A stretch of DNA of 64,000 nucleotides from Marinobacter qingdaonensis (lineage in GTDB: Bacteria > Pseudomonadota > Gammaproteobacteria > Pseudomonadales > Oleiphilaceae): contig NZ_JAYDCJ010000001.1 of the NCBI RefSeq assembly GCF_034555935.1, positions 372,001 to 436,000 on the forward strand, read 5' to 3'. The notes beneath the pieces were generated by a model that was not told the origin of the DNA, made no database searches, and saw only the letters and a list, made by a program, of their open reading frames with translations. Below are positions 53,868 through 64,000 of this stretch, one piece after another. The stretch's first letter is position 1. Each line of letters begins with the position of its first letter. The position numbers were made by a program, and so were the translations under genes.

Positions 53868-54212
53868 TCAGGCTACGGATTCCAGCTGTCGAGCCTTGAG
53901 CCGCTGGATGTGCTTCTGGCTCAGACTCACGAACTTCGGGGTCAGACCCTGGTCTTCGTAGAGCTCGAACCCATCCTCGTCGTAAGCCACCACCTTGGTG
54001 CCCTGAACGTAGGGAAAACTGGTTTCCATCTCATCCAATGACGCCGAAATCAGGTCGCGCATCAGGTCTTGCGGCGACTTCATCGGATACAGTGCCGCCA
54101 GTTTTTCCAGGCGTTTGTGATGCTGGTCGGACAACGCCATGAAGTAGGCGTCGCGGGTCAGCCGACCGCGTGCGTGCTTGTCCCAGTAGTTGACCAGATC
54201 CTTGATTTTCAT
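53868..54212 (-). CDS. Type 1 pili tip component-like protein (long paralog)
   Basis: The 114-residue protein opens MKIKDLVNYWDKHARGR and has RLEKLAALYPMKSPQDLMRDLISASLDEMETSFPYVQGTKV, then a second half EDQGLTPKFVSLSQKHIQRLKARQ. It aligns with the 77-residue protein across residues 1-67, sharing MK.DL...W, the TRD.Y segment and LA.LYP..S..D. No export signal is seen and the function is unknown. ATG 54212 has AGGAG upstream. Confidence 0.75.
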   Translation of the reverse strand: MKIKDLVNYWDKHARGRLTRDAYFMALSDQHHKRLEKLAALYPMKSPQDLMRDLISASLDEMETSFPYVQGTKVVAYDEDGFELYEDQGLTPKFVSLSQKHIQRLKARQLESVA

Positions 54213-54267
54213 GGTGCCTTCACTCCTGCATCTTATTGATGGCGCACGGCGCACAAAGTCGGTGCAA

Positions 54268-54324
54268 CCGTTACCCGAAGTGTAGACGAAGCGGCCTCGC
54301 CGGGAACCTGCTAATTGGTAACGG
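54268..54324. repeat. Inverted repeat CCGTTACC ... GGTAACGG
   Basis: Eight-base arms at 54268-54275 and 54317-54324, separated by 41 bases, in the leader of the 114-residue paralog gene and behind mazG. They may be a weak stem or regulator sites. Confidence 0.4.
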
Positions 54325-54348
54325 ATTGTACTTACCGCACCCCAGGGC

Positions 54349-55200
54349 TCAGGCGCCCGAACCGCCCTTCTCCACGCCTTTGACCGACTGCCAGACGGCA
54401 TCCAGCGCTTCCAGGGATTCCTCGTCCATGTCGCGGCCGTCACGTCGAAGCACCTGCTCGATCGCCCGGAACCGGGCCTCGAACTTGTGGTTCGTGCGTT
54501 TCAGGGCCTGCTCCGGATTCACTTTCATGAAGCGTGCCAGATTGACACAGACGAACAGCAGATCGCCCAGTTCGTCCTCGACGGCATCATGGTCACCGGT
54601 GCCGGACTGGGCGGCGTGCCAGGCTTCCTTGAGCTCGTCGATTTCCTCATGCAGCTTGTCGAACACCGGCTCGATGTCCGGCCAGTCGAAGCCGTGACGG
54701 GCCGCCCGCTTCTGCAGCTTTTCGGCGCGGGCCATGGGTGGCAGGGTCCGGGCCACGCCATCCAGCCGGCTGGCGGGGGTATCCGAGGGCGCCGCCTGCG
54801 CCCGCTCCTCGGCCTTGATCCGTTCCCAGCTTTCCTTGATCCAGGCCTCGGTCGGGCGGTTGTCCGGATCGATGCGGCTGTCCAGGGTGCCGTCCGGGAA
54901 CACGTGGGGATGACGCCGGATCAGCTTGCGCACCAGGTTGTCGACCACGGCGTCAAAATCGAAGTGACCGTCCTCTCGCCCCATCTGGGCGTAGAAGATC
55001 ACCTGGAACAGCAGGTCCCCGAGCTCGTCCTTCAGGTGCGGGTAATCGGCGCGCTCGATGGCGTCGGCCACCTCGTAGGCTTCCTCGATGGTGTGCGGCA
55101 CGATGCTGCCGTAGGTCTGCCGGGTGTCCCAGGGGCAGCCGGTCTCCGGCTCCCGCAACCGGGCCATCAGGGTCTTCAGGTCGTCGATGCTGTAGCTCAT
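54349..55200 (-). CDS. mazG: Nucleoside triphosphate pyrophosphohydrolase MazG
   Basis: The 283-residue protein has two MazG modules. The first starts LMARLREPETGCPWD and has HTIEEAYEVADAI and DELGDLLFQVIFYA. The second has LHEEIDELKEAW and EDELGDLLFVCVNLARF. The EExxE plus ExxD elements bind Mg2+. MazG hydrolyses noncanonical nucleotides and links with the stringent response. Its ATG overlaps the relA stop by four bases. Confidence 0.92.
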   Translation of the reverse strand: MSYSIDDLKTLMARLREPETGCPWDTRQTYGSIVPHTIEEAYEVADAIERADYPHLKDELGDLLFQVIFYAQMGREDGHFDFDAVVDNLVRKLIRRHPHVFPDGTLDSRIDPDNRPTEAWIKESWERIKAEERAQAAPSDTPASRLDGVARTLPPMARAEKLQKRAARHGFDWPDIEPVFDKLHEEIDELKEAWHAAQSGTGDHDAVEDELGDLLFVCVNLARFMKVNPEQALKRTNHKFEARFRAIEQVLRRDGRDMDEESLEALDAVWQSVKGVEKGGSGA

Positions 55201-57434
55201 CCGCGCTTACGCCTCACGTCGATGATGTTGGGCAGGTTGCGGATCTGGGCCAGCAACCGGGCCAGCTGTTCCAGGCTGGAAATCTCCACCGTCACGGTCA
55301 TGGTCGCGGTGTTCTCGTCCTGGTTACTGAGGGTGTTGAGCGCCAGCACGTCGCTCTTGGAGGCCGACAGCACCTGGGTGATGTCCCGCAGCAGACCGGA
55401 CCGGTCATAGGCCTGGATCTCGATGTCTACCGGGTACACCGCCGCCGGCCGGCCGCCCCAGCTCACCTCGATGATGCGGTTCGGCTCGAACTCGCGCAGG
55501 TTCAGGAAGGTCAGGCAGTCCTCCCGGTGCACGGTCACCCCGCGCCCGACGGTGATGTAGCCACCGATGGGGTCGCCCGGCAGCGGCTTGCAGCACTTGG
55601 CCACCTGGGTCTTGAGCTTGCCGACGCCCTGGATCTGGATGTCGGTGGCGGTGTCGTAAGGCTTGTGCCGTTGGGTACTGAGCTTGAGATCGAGCTGCTC
55701 GGACTTGGGTTCCAGCATCTGCTGGGCCACGTTGGCAACGTGGGTCGACCGCAGGTCGCCGGCCCCGATGGCGGCGAACATGTCGTCCGCGCTGTGGTAG
55801 TTCACCTTCTCGGCCAGCTCGGTCAGATTGATGTCGTACAGCGACAGGCGCTTGAATTCGTCCTCGAGGATGGCCCGGCCATCGACGATGTTGCGGTCCC
55901 GGTTCTGCTGCTTGAACCAATGGGTGACCTTGGCCCGGGCCCGGGAGGTCTGCACGTACCCCAGGCTCGGGTTCAGCCAGTCCCGGCTCGGGGCCGGGTT
56001 GTTGGAGGTCAGGATAAAGATCTGGTCGCCGGTTTTCAGCGGATAGGTCAGCGGCACGATCCGGTTGTTGACCCGGGCCCCGCGGCAGGCGTGACCGATC
56101 TCGGTGTGCACCCGGTAGGCAAAGTCGACCGGGGTCGCGCCCTGGGGCAGATCGACCACGTGCCCTTCCGGGGTGAAGACATAGACCCGGTCCGAGGCGA
56201 CATCGGACTTGAGGTGATCGGCCAGCCCGGACAGGTCGCCCAGATCCTCCTGCCATTCCAGCACCTGGCGCAGCCAGTTGATCTTGGCGTCGTAGCCGGT
56301 GGACTTGTTGCTGCGGTCGGTGCCCTTGTACAGCCAGTGGGCGCAGACCCCGAGCTCGGCTTCCTCGTGCATCTTGTGGGTGCGGATCTGCACCTCCATG
56401 ACCTTGCCCTCGGGGCCGATCACCGCGGTGTGCAGGGACTGGTAGCCGTTTTCCTTGGGGTTGGCGATGTAGTCATCAAACTCGTTGGGAATGTGGCGCC
56501 ACAGGGTATGGACAATGCCCAGGGCCGCGTAGCAGTCGCGCACTTCCGGCACCAGGATGCGCACCGCACGCACGTCGTAGACCTGGGAGAAGTCGATGCC
56601 CTTGCGGCGCATCTTCCGCCAGATGCTGTAGATGTGCTTGGCCCGGCCGGACAGATCGCTCTTGATCCCGGCCTCGTCCAGTTCCTTGGTCAGGGTCTTG
56701 ATCACCCGCTTGATGTAGCCATCCCGGTCCAGGCGTTTTTCATCCAGCAGCTTGGCAATTTTCTTGTAGGCGCTCTCATGCAGGTACCGGAACGACAGGT
56801 CCTCCAGCTCCCACTTGATGTGACCAATACCGAGCCGGTGCGCCAGCGGCGCGTAGATGTCGAAGACTTCCCGCGCCACCCGCATGCGCTTTTCTTCCGG
56901 CGCATTCTTGACCGCCCGAATGGCGCTGGTGCGCTCGGCAAGCTTGATCAGGGCGACCCGGACGTCGTCGATCATGGTCACCAGCATCTTGCGGACGTTG
57001 TCCAGCTGGCCCTCACTCTGGCCCAGGACATTGCCCTTGAGCGGGTGGTGGATGGAGGAGATCGCGGCCATCTGCTGGACGCCGTTGATCAGCCCGGCAA
57101 CCTCGTCGCCGAATTCCTTGCGGATGTCCTCCAGCGGCACCCGTTCCTCGCGAACCGCCCGATACAGGATGGCTGCCACCAGGCTGGCCTGATCCAGATG
57201 CAGCTCGGCCAGAACCTGGGCCATCTCGATGCCGATCCGGAAACTGCTCGACCCCGGAGCCCAGAGCCGGTCCTCGCGGAAGGCCTGGAGATCGATCTCC
57301 GCCGCCTTCTCACAGGCTTTGCGGAACTGGTCGACGTCCTCCAGATAGGTTTGGGCGGCGATTTCCTGGACCCACCGCTCGATGTCCACCTCGCCGTCGC
57401 CGGTCACTGCGTAGTCTTCGCGAACTTTTACCAT
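55197..57434 (-). CDS. relA: (p)ppGpp synthetase RelA
   Basis: The 745-residue protein has the pseudo-hydrolase HD region (YRAVREERVP in place of the active HD), a synthetase domain (IYSIWRKMRRKGIDFSQVYDVRAVRIL, ENGYQSLHTAV), a TGS domain (VYVFTPEGHVVDLPQGATPVDFAYRVHTEIGHACRGARVN), a CC/zinc-finger region and a C-terminal ACT domain. RelA senses uncharged tRNA on stalled ribosomes. Length matches E. coli RelA (744), so a SpoT role is unlikely. It is coupled to mazG, ATGA. Confidence 0.93.
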   Translation of the reverse strand: MVKVREDYAVTGDGEVDIERWVQEIAAQTYLEDVDQFRKACEKAAEIDLQAFREDRLWAPGSSSFRIGIEMAQVLAELHLDQASLVAAILYRAVREERVPLEDIRKEFGDEVAGLINGVQQMAAISSIHHPLKGNVLGQSEGQLDNVRKMLVTMIDDVRVALIKLAERTSAIRAVKNAPEEKRMRVAREVFDIYAPLAHRLGIGHIKWELEDLSFRYLHESAYKKIAKLLDEKRLDRDGYIKRVIKTLTKELDEAGIKSDLSGRAKHIYSIWRKMRRKGIDFSQVYDVRAVRILVPEVRDCYAALGIVHTLWRHIPNEFDDYIANPKENGYQSLHTAVIGPEGKVMEVQIRTHKMHEEAELGVCAHWLYKGTDRSNKSTGYDAKINWLRQVLEWQEDLGDLSGLADHLKSDVASDRVYVFTPEGHVVDLPQGATPVDFAYRVHTEIGHACRGARVNNRIVPLTYPLKTGDQIFILTSNNPAPSRDWLNPSLGYVQTSRARAKVTHWFKQQNRDRNIVDGRAILEDEFKRLSLYDINLTELAEKVNYHSADDMFAAIGAGDLRSTHVANVAQQMLEPKSEQLDLKLSTQRHKPYDTATDIQIQGVGKLKTQVAKCCKPLPGDPIGGYITVGRGVTVHREDCLTFLNLREFEPNRIIEVSWGGRPAAVYPVDIEIQAYDRSGLLRDITQVLSASKSDVLALNTLSNQDENTATMTVTVEISSLEQLARLLAQIRNLPNIIDVRRKRG

Positions 57435-57501
57435 ATCGGTCTTGCCATTCCAGGTCTTACCCTCGTCCCCCGGGACCCGTCCCGGGGGCGCATCCCAGGT
57501 C

Positions 57502-58851
57502 TCAGCCCGGGTCCCGCTCGAACAGGGCCATGGATTCCACGTGCGTGGTGTGCGGGAACATGTCCATCACACCGGCGCGCACCAGCCGATAGCCATTGCG
57601 CACCATCACCCCGGCGTCGCGGGCCAGGGTCGCCGGATTGCACGACACGTACACGATCCGGTTGGCGCCGAATGCGGTCAGGTACTTGCAGATGTCCTCG
57701 GCGCCGGACCGCGGCGGATCGATCAGGATCTTGTCGAACCCTTCTTTGGCCCAGCTCTGGCCGGTGAAATCCCCATGAAGGTCGGCGCCGTGGAAGGTGA
57801 CATTCTCCAGGCCGTTCAGCTGCGCGTTTTCCCGCCCGCGCACCACCATGGCGTCATCGCCTTCCACACCGACCACCTGGCCGCCCTTGCGCGCCAGCGG
57901 CAGGGTGAAGTTACCCAGGCCACAGAACAGGTCCAGGACCCGCTCGCCGGGCTGCACATCCAGCCACTCCACGGCCCGGTGCACCATGGTGCGGTTGATA
58001 CCGGCGTTGACCTGGGTGAAGTCCATCGGGTGGAACTGCATGGTCAGGTCGAACTCTTCCAGCCGGTAGCTCAGCCGTTCGTCGGCGGCGCCGGCCGATT
58101 CGGGCCAGATCCGGTGCACGGTATCCGGTCCCTTGGGCTGCAGATAGATATGCAAACCGTGGGCCTGGCCGAAGGCAATCAGCCGCGCCCGGTCGGACTC
58201 GCTTAGCTCGTCCATGTTGCGGAACACCATGACCGCGTCGTCATCGCCACAGGCGACTTCCACCTGGGGAATACGATTGTAGGCGTCCAGTTCATGCAGC
58301 ATATCCCGCAGGGGCTGGATGCGCTCGCCGATGCGGGGGTCGAGCACCACACACTGGTCGATGTCGGTCAGGAAACTGTTGCGCTTTTCCCGGAAGCCCA
58401 CCAGCACCGACTCCCGTGCCGGTACGTAGCGCACGCCCAGGCGTGCCTTGCGGCGATAGCCGAGACTCTGTTCGGACCGCATCGGCGCCACCCACTGCTC
58501 CGGCTCAATGCCTCCAAAGTGGGCAAAATGCTCGCGCAGGGTGTCTTCCTTGAACCGGATCTGGGCGTCACCGCTCATGTGCTGCAGGCTGCAGCCGCCA
58601 CACAGGTCGGCAAAGTCACAGGGCGGGGTCTGGCGTTCCGGCACGCTCTCGAGGATGTCCAAGGCGCGCAGCTCGTCGAACTTGCTGCGGGTGCCGACCA
58701 TTTTCGCCATCACGGTTTCGCCCGGCAGGGCGCCGTCAACGAACTGGGTCTTGCCATCCTGGCGGGCAATGCCACGGCCGTCGTGGCTCAGTTTCTCAAT
58801 CTCACAGCGCACCGGCTCTTTGGGCAGAGCCTTACGGCGTCGTCTACTCAT
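57502..58851 (-). CDS. rlmD: 23S rRNA (uracil-1939 C5)-methyltransferase
   Basis: The 449-residue protein has an N-terminal TRAM domain, an iron-sulfur set C78, C84, C87 (with a further Cys near 190) and a SAM domain with [14 protein letters not shown] and [24 protein letters not shown] provides the catalytic cysteine. It methylates U1939 of 23S rRNA. It sits between relA and cysM, as in other gammaproteobacteria. Confidence 0.92.
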   Translation of the reverse strand: MSRRRRKALPKEPVRCEIEKLSHDGRGIARQDGKTQFVDGALPGETVMAKMVGTRSKFDELRALDILESVPERQTPPCDFADLCGGCSLQHMSGDAQIRFKEDTLREHFAHFGGIEPEQWVAPMRSEQSLGYRRKARLGVRYVPARESVLVGFREKRNSFLTDIDQCVVLDPRIGERIQPLRDMLHELDAYNRIPQVEVACGDDDAVMVFRNMDELSESDRARLIAFGQAHGLHIYLQPKGPDTVHRIWPESAGAADERLSYRLEEFDLTMQFHPMDFTQVNAGINRTMVHRAVEWLDVQPGERVLDLFCGLGNFTLPLARKGGQVVGVEGDDAMVVRGRENAQLNGLENVTFHGADLHGDFTGQSWAKEGFDKILIDPPRSGAEDICKYLTAFGANRIVYVSCNPATLARDAGVMVRNGYRLVRAGVMDMFPHTTHVESMALFERDPG

Positions 58852-58880
58852 ACTGACTACTCTTGATGATTGGGTCCGGG

Positions 58881-59774
58881 TCAGGCGCCGGGAAAGACGC
58901 CTGTGGACAGGTAGCGGTCGCCACGGTCACAGATAATGGCAACGATGACGGCGTTTTCAACCTGCTCGGACAGGCGCAGGGCGGCCGCAATCGAGCCACC
59001 GGACGACACGCCACAGAAAATGCCTTCCTGGGAAGCCAGGGCGCGCATGGTGTTTTCCGCCTCTTCCTGGCCGATGTCCAGCACCTGGTCGACCCGGGTA
59101 GCGTCATAGATTTTCGGCAGGTATTCCTCCGGCCAGCGGCGGATGCCGGGAATGGCCGCGCCCTCTTTCGGCTGCAGGCCAATGATGCGGATGTCCGGGT
59201 TGCGCTCCTTAAGGTAGCGCGACACCCCCATGATGGTGCCGGTGGTGCCCATGGAGCTGACAAAGTGGGTAACCCGGCCTTCGGTCTGGGCCCAGATTTC
59301 CGGGCCGGTAGTGCGGTAGTGGGCCAGCGGGTTGTCGCCGTTGCTGAACTGGTCCAACACCTTGCCCTTGCCTTCGGCCTCCATCGTCAGGGCCAGGTCC
59401 CGGGCGGTCTCCATGCCCTCTTCCTTGCTGACCGTGACAATCTCCGCGCCATAGGCGCGCATGGAGGCACGACGCTCCTCACTCATGTTGGCGGGCATGA
59501 TCAGCACCATCCGGTACCCCTTGATCGCCGCCGCCATCGCCAGGGCGATGCCGGTGTTGCCACTGGTGGCTTCGATCAGGGTATCCCCTGGGCGGATTTC
59601 GCCCCGACGCTCGGCTTCCTGGATCATGCTGAGCGCGGGCCGATCCTTCACCGAGCCGGCCGGGTTGTTACCCTCCAGCTTGGCAAGAATCACATTCGAG
59701 GTCTGGCCCGGGAGTCGCTGCAGGCGCACCAGGGGGGTGTGCCCGACATAATCTTCGATGGTGGGGAAATTCAT
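58881..59774 (-). CDS. cysM: Cysteine synthase B
   Basis: The 297-residue PLP enzyme begins [21 protein letters not shown] and has [11 protein letters not shown] with K43 forming the Schiff base, [14 protein letters not shown] and GVSSGGS. CysM makes cysteine from O-acetylserine and sulfide or thiosulfate. ATG 59774 fits the family start, and an earlier in-frame start at 59807 is ignored. Divergent from gacS. Confidence 0.93.
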   Translation of the reverse strand: MNFPTIEDYVGHTPLVRLQRLPGQTSNVILAKLEGNNPAGSVKDRPALSMIQEAERRGEIRPGDTLIEATSGNTGIALAMAAAIKGYRMVLIMPANMSEERRASMRAYGAEIVTVSKEEGMETARDLALTMEAEGKGKVLDQFSNGDNPLAHYRTTGPEIWAQTEGRVTHFVSSMGTTGTIMGVSRYLKERNPDIRIIGLQPKEGAAIPGIRRWPEEYLPKIYDATRVDQVLDIGQEEAENTMRALASQEGIFCGVSSGGSIAAALRLSEQVENAVIVAIICDRGDRYLSTGVFPGA

Positions 59775-59999
59775 ATCATTGCCCTGTGATACACTTTTGG
59801 ACCGCATGATACGCGTTATGACGGCGGTGTCCCAATACAGCTTCCAGCTATATCAATCACCCCTGGCTATAACCGTATCTTAACTTTGGACGGCACTGGG
59901 ACTGATACCACAGTCATTCGCCTGCGGATCAACTATTCTGACAAGGACGTGCCCCGAAAATTACACCACGGGGCTCAGGCATTAGATCGGGAACCGGAT

Positions 60000-62879
<2,880 letters not shown>

Positions 62880-62895
62880 GCCGACGGCCAGGCCT

Positions 62896-63636
62896 TCAGC
62901 CCCGCCCGCGGGCCTGATCCAGAATGGCCCGCATGTCGCGCACCGCGTCCTTGAGCCCGGTGAACACCGCCCGGGCAATGATGGCGTGACCGATGTTGAG
63001 TTCGTTGATGCCCGGGATTGCCGCGACTCGCTCGGTGTTGTGGTAGTGCAGGCCGTGGCCGGCGTTGACGATCAGGCCTTTCTTACGGGCGTAGCCGACG
63101 GCCTTGGCGATGGTCTGGAATGCGGCGTCGGCTTCCTCGGCGGTTTTTGCCTCGGCGTATTCCCCGGTGTGCAACTCCACCACCGGCGCGCCACAGCGTA
63201 CCGCCGCATCGATTTGGGTCGGGTCCGGATCGATGAACAGCGACACCTCCGCGCCCAGACGCGCCAGCCGGTCACAGGCCTTGGCGACCCGCGCCTCCTG
63301 GCCGTCCACATCCAGGCCACCCTCGGTGGTCAGCTCCTCGCGCTTTTCCGGCACCAGGCAGACGCACTCGGGCCGAACCTGCTCGGCAAAGGCCAGCATG
63401 GCGTCGGTCACGGCCATTTCCAGGTTCATCTTGGTCTGCAGGGTCTCCCGCAGCAGCAGCACGTCGCGATCCTGAATGTGCCGCCGGTCCTCCCGGGGGT
63501 GGATGGTGATGCCGTCGGCGCCGGCCTCCTCCGCCATCAGGGCGGCCTGCACCGGATCCGGATACCGGGTGCCGCGGGCCTGCCGGAGGGTGGCCACGTG
63601 ATCAATGTTAACGCCGAGTAAAACCCTAGGATTCAT
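62896..63636 (-). CDS. pdxJ: Pyridoxine 5'-phosphate synthase
   Basis: The 246-residue TIM-barrel protein starts [24 protein letters not shown] and has [46 protein letters not shown] and [10 protein letters not shown]. It condenses 3-amino-1-deoxyxylulose-type and aminoacetone-type intermediates into PNP, a vitamin B6 precursor. The ATG overlaps recO by 11 bases. It is convergent with gacS. Confidence 0.95.
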   Translation of the reverse strand: MNPRVLLGVNIDHVATLRQARGTRYPDPVQAALMAEEAGADGITIHPREDRRHIQDRDVLLLRETLQTKMNLEMAVTDAMLAFAEQVRPECVCLVPEKREELTTEGGLDVDGQEARVAKACDRLARLGAEVSLFIDPDPTQIDAAVRCGAPVVELHTGEYAEAKTAEEADAAFQTIAKAVGYARKKGLIVNAGHGLHYHNTERVAAIPGINELNIGHAIIARAVFTGLKDAVRDMRAILDQARGRG

Positions 63637-64000
63637 GCCGTTCTCCCCGAAGATGACTGAATAGACTGCGACTGTGCAGGGGCCGGCCCTGCAGAAGAAA
63701 ATCGAAAAGCACCCGCATCACCCGCTTGGCAAGGCGGCGGCCGGACTCCGACGCCAGGTCGCCGTCGGCCAGGGCCAGGAGCACGTCCCCCGGCAGGTGC
63801 TGCAACCGGGTACCGGGCCCCGGAGTGGCGACGATGCCCTGCTCCGGATCATAACAATACTCCTGCCCCGGCTCGACGGAACGCCCGGTATCGGTCGCCA
63901 GGTCCCAGGCAAAATCGACCCCCAGCGCCGCGGCGAAGGCCAGCTCGAACCGCCGAAGCACCGGCTCGATTTCCGTGGTTTCGGACAGCTCGGCGAGGAC
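63626..64000 (-). CDS. recO: DNA repair protein RecO (C-terminal part; 5' end outside the window)
   Basis: The 124 visible residues include [18 protein letters not shown], followed by a region running to [12 protein letters not shown] and the C-terminal helical segment [27 protein letters not shown]. This is the RecO C-terminal end. RecO helps load RecA onto SSB-coated DNA. The start is beyond the right edge. Its overlap with pdxJ is the usual gammaproteobacterial order. Confidence 0.85.
   Translation of the reverse strand, partial: VLAELSETTEIEPVLRRFELAFAAALGVDFAWDLATDTGRSVEPGQEYCYDPEQGIVATPGPGTRLQHLPGDVLLALADGDLASESGRRLAKRVMRVLFDFLLQGRPLHSRSLFSHLRGERHES

Noticed and set aside
55527..57767. 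746-codon open frame opposite relA
   Set aside because: Antisense to clear relA motifs; low-complexity composition, no domain.

Overview
The window is a high-GC, gene-dense piece of a gammaproteobacterial chromosome. The best guess is Marinobacter or a close relative. Three things point there: the block pdxJ-gacS-cysM-rlmD-relA-mazG as in Pseudomonas and its relatives, a 512-residue fatty acyl-CoA reductase of the type Marinobacter uses for wax ester synthesis, and an acs gene with an ErdR-type regulator. I see no rRNA, tRNA, CRISPR array, prophage or insertion sequence.

Region 1 (1-6.95 kb) is an iron-uptake locus: the tail of an unidentified gene, an exporter-type ABC half-transporter, then an overlapping FhuC-FhuD-FhuB-FhuF-like siderophore uptake and reduction operon. 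Three Fur-box-like sites share a core and sit before the first gene, before fhuC, and before a 33-codon membrane micro-ORF that runs antisense into the end of fhuF.

Region 2 (6.95-16.7 kb) is mixed housekeeping: a PQQ-type sugar dehydrogenase, a GFA-family protein, two aldo/keto reductases, membrane and lipoproteins, a tandem glutaredoxin-like protein and a PBP4-type DacB. Region 3 (16.65-22.5 kb) looks like a catabolic operon: two short-chain dehydrogenases, a histidine phosphatase, an aminoglycoside-phosphotransferase-fold kinase and an ACAD10/11-like acyl-CoA dehydrogenase, with a divergent LysR regulator. It resembles a split version of the mammalian ACAD10/11 and bacterial levulinate (Lva) systems that phosphorylate and remove 4-hydroxyl groups from acyl-CoAs. 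A 110-bp compound palindrome lies inside it.

Region 4 (22.5-34.3 kb) has an EAL protein, a tartrate/isopropylmalate dehydrogenase family enzyme, an aminotransferase, a D-2-hydroxyacid dehydrogenase, a fatty acid desaturase behind two FabR/DesT-like palindromes, the ErdR-type regulator, acetyl-CoA synthetase and the fatty acyl-CoA reductase. Region 5 (34.5-42.2 kb) is signalling: a MinD/FleN-like ATPase divergent from an HDOD-histidine kinase, followed by a receiver-PAS-GGDEF-EAL protein and then a methyltransferase plus DUF2156 transferase pair.

Region 6 (42.1-64 kb) is mostly core: murI-nudC, plsB, rsmJ, tsaB, adk, a YbaK-HDOD fusion, ppc, two convergent paralogous small proteins, mazG-relA, rlmD, cysM, gacS/barA, pdxJ and the 3' part of recO. 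The long ORFs antisense to ppc, relA, fhuB, gacS and others are GC-driven shadows and are not annotated.
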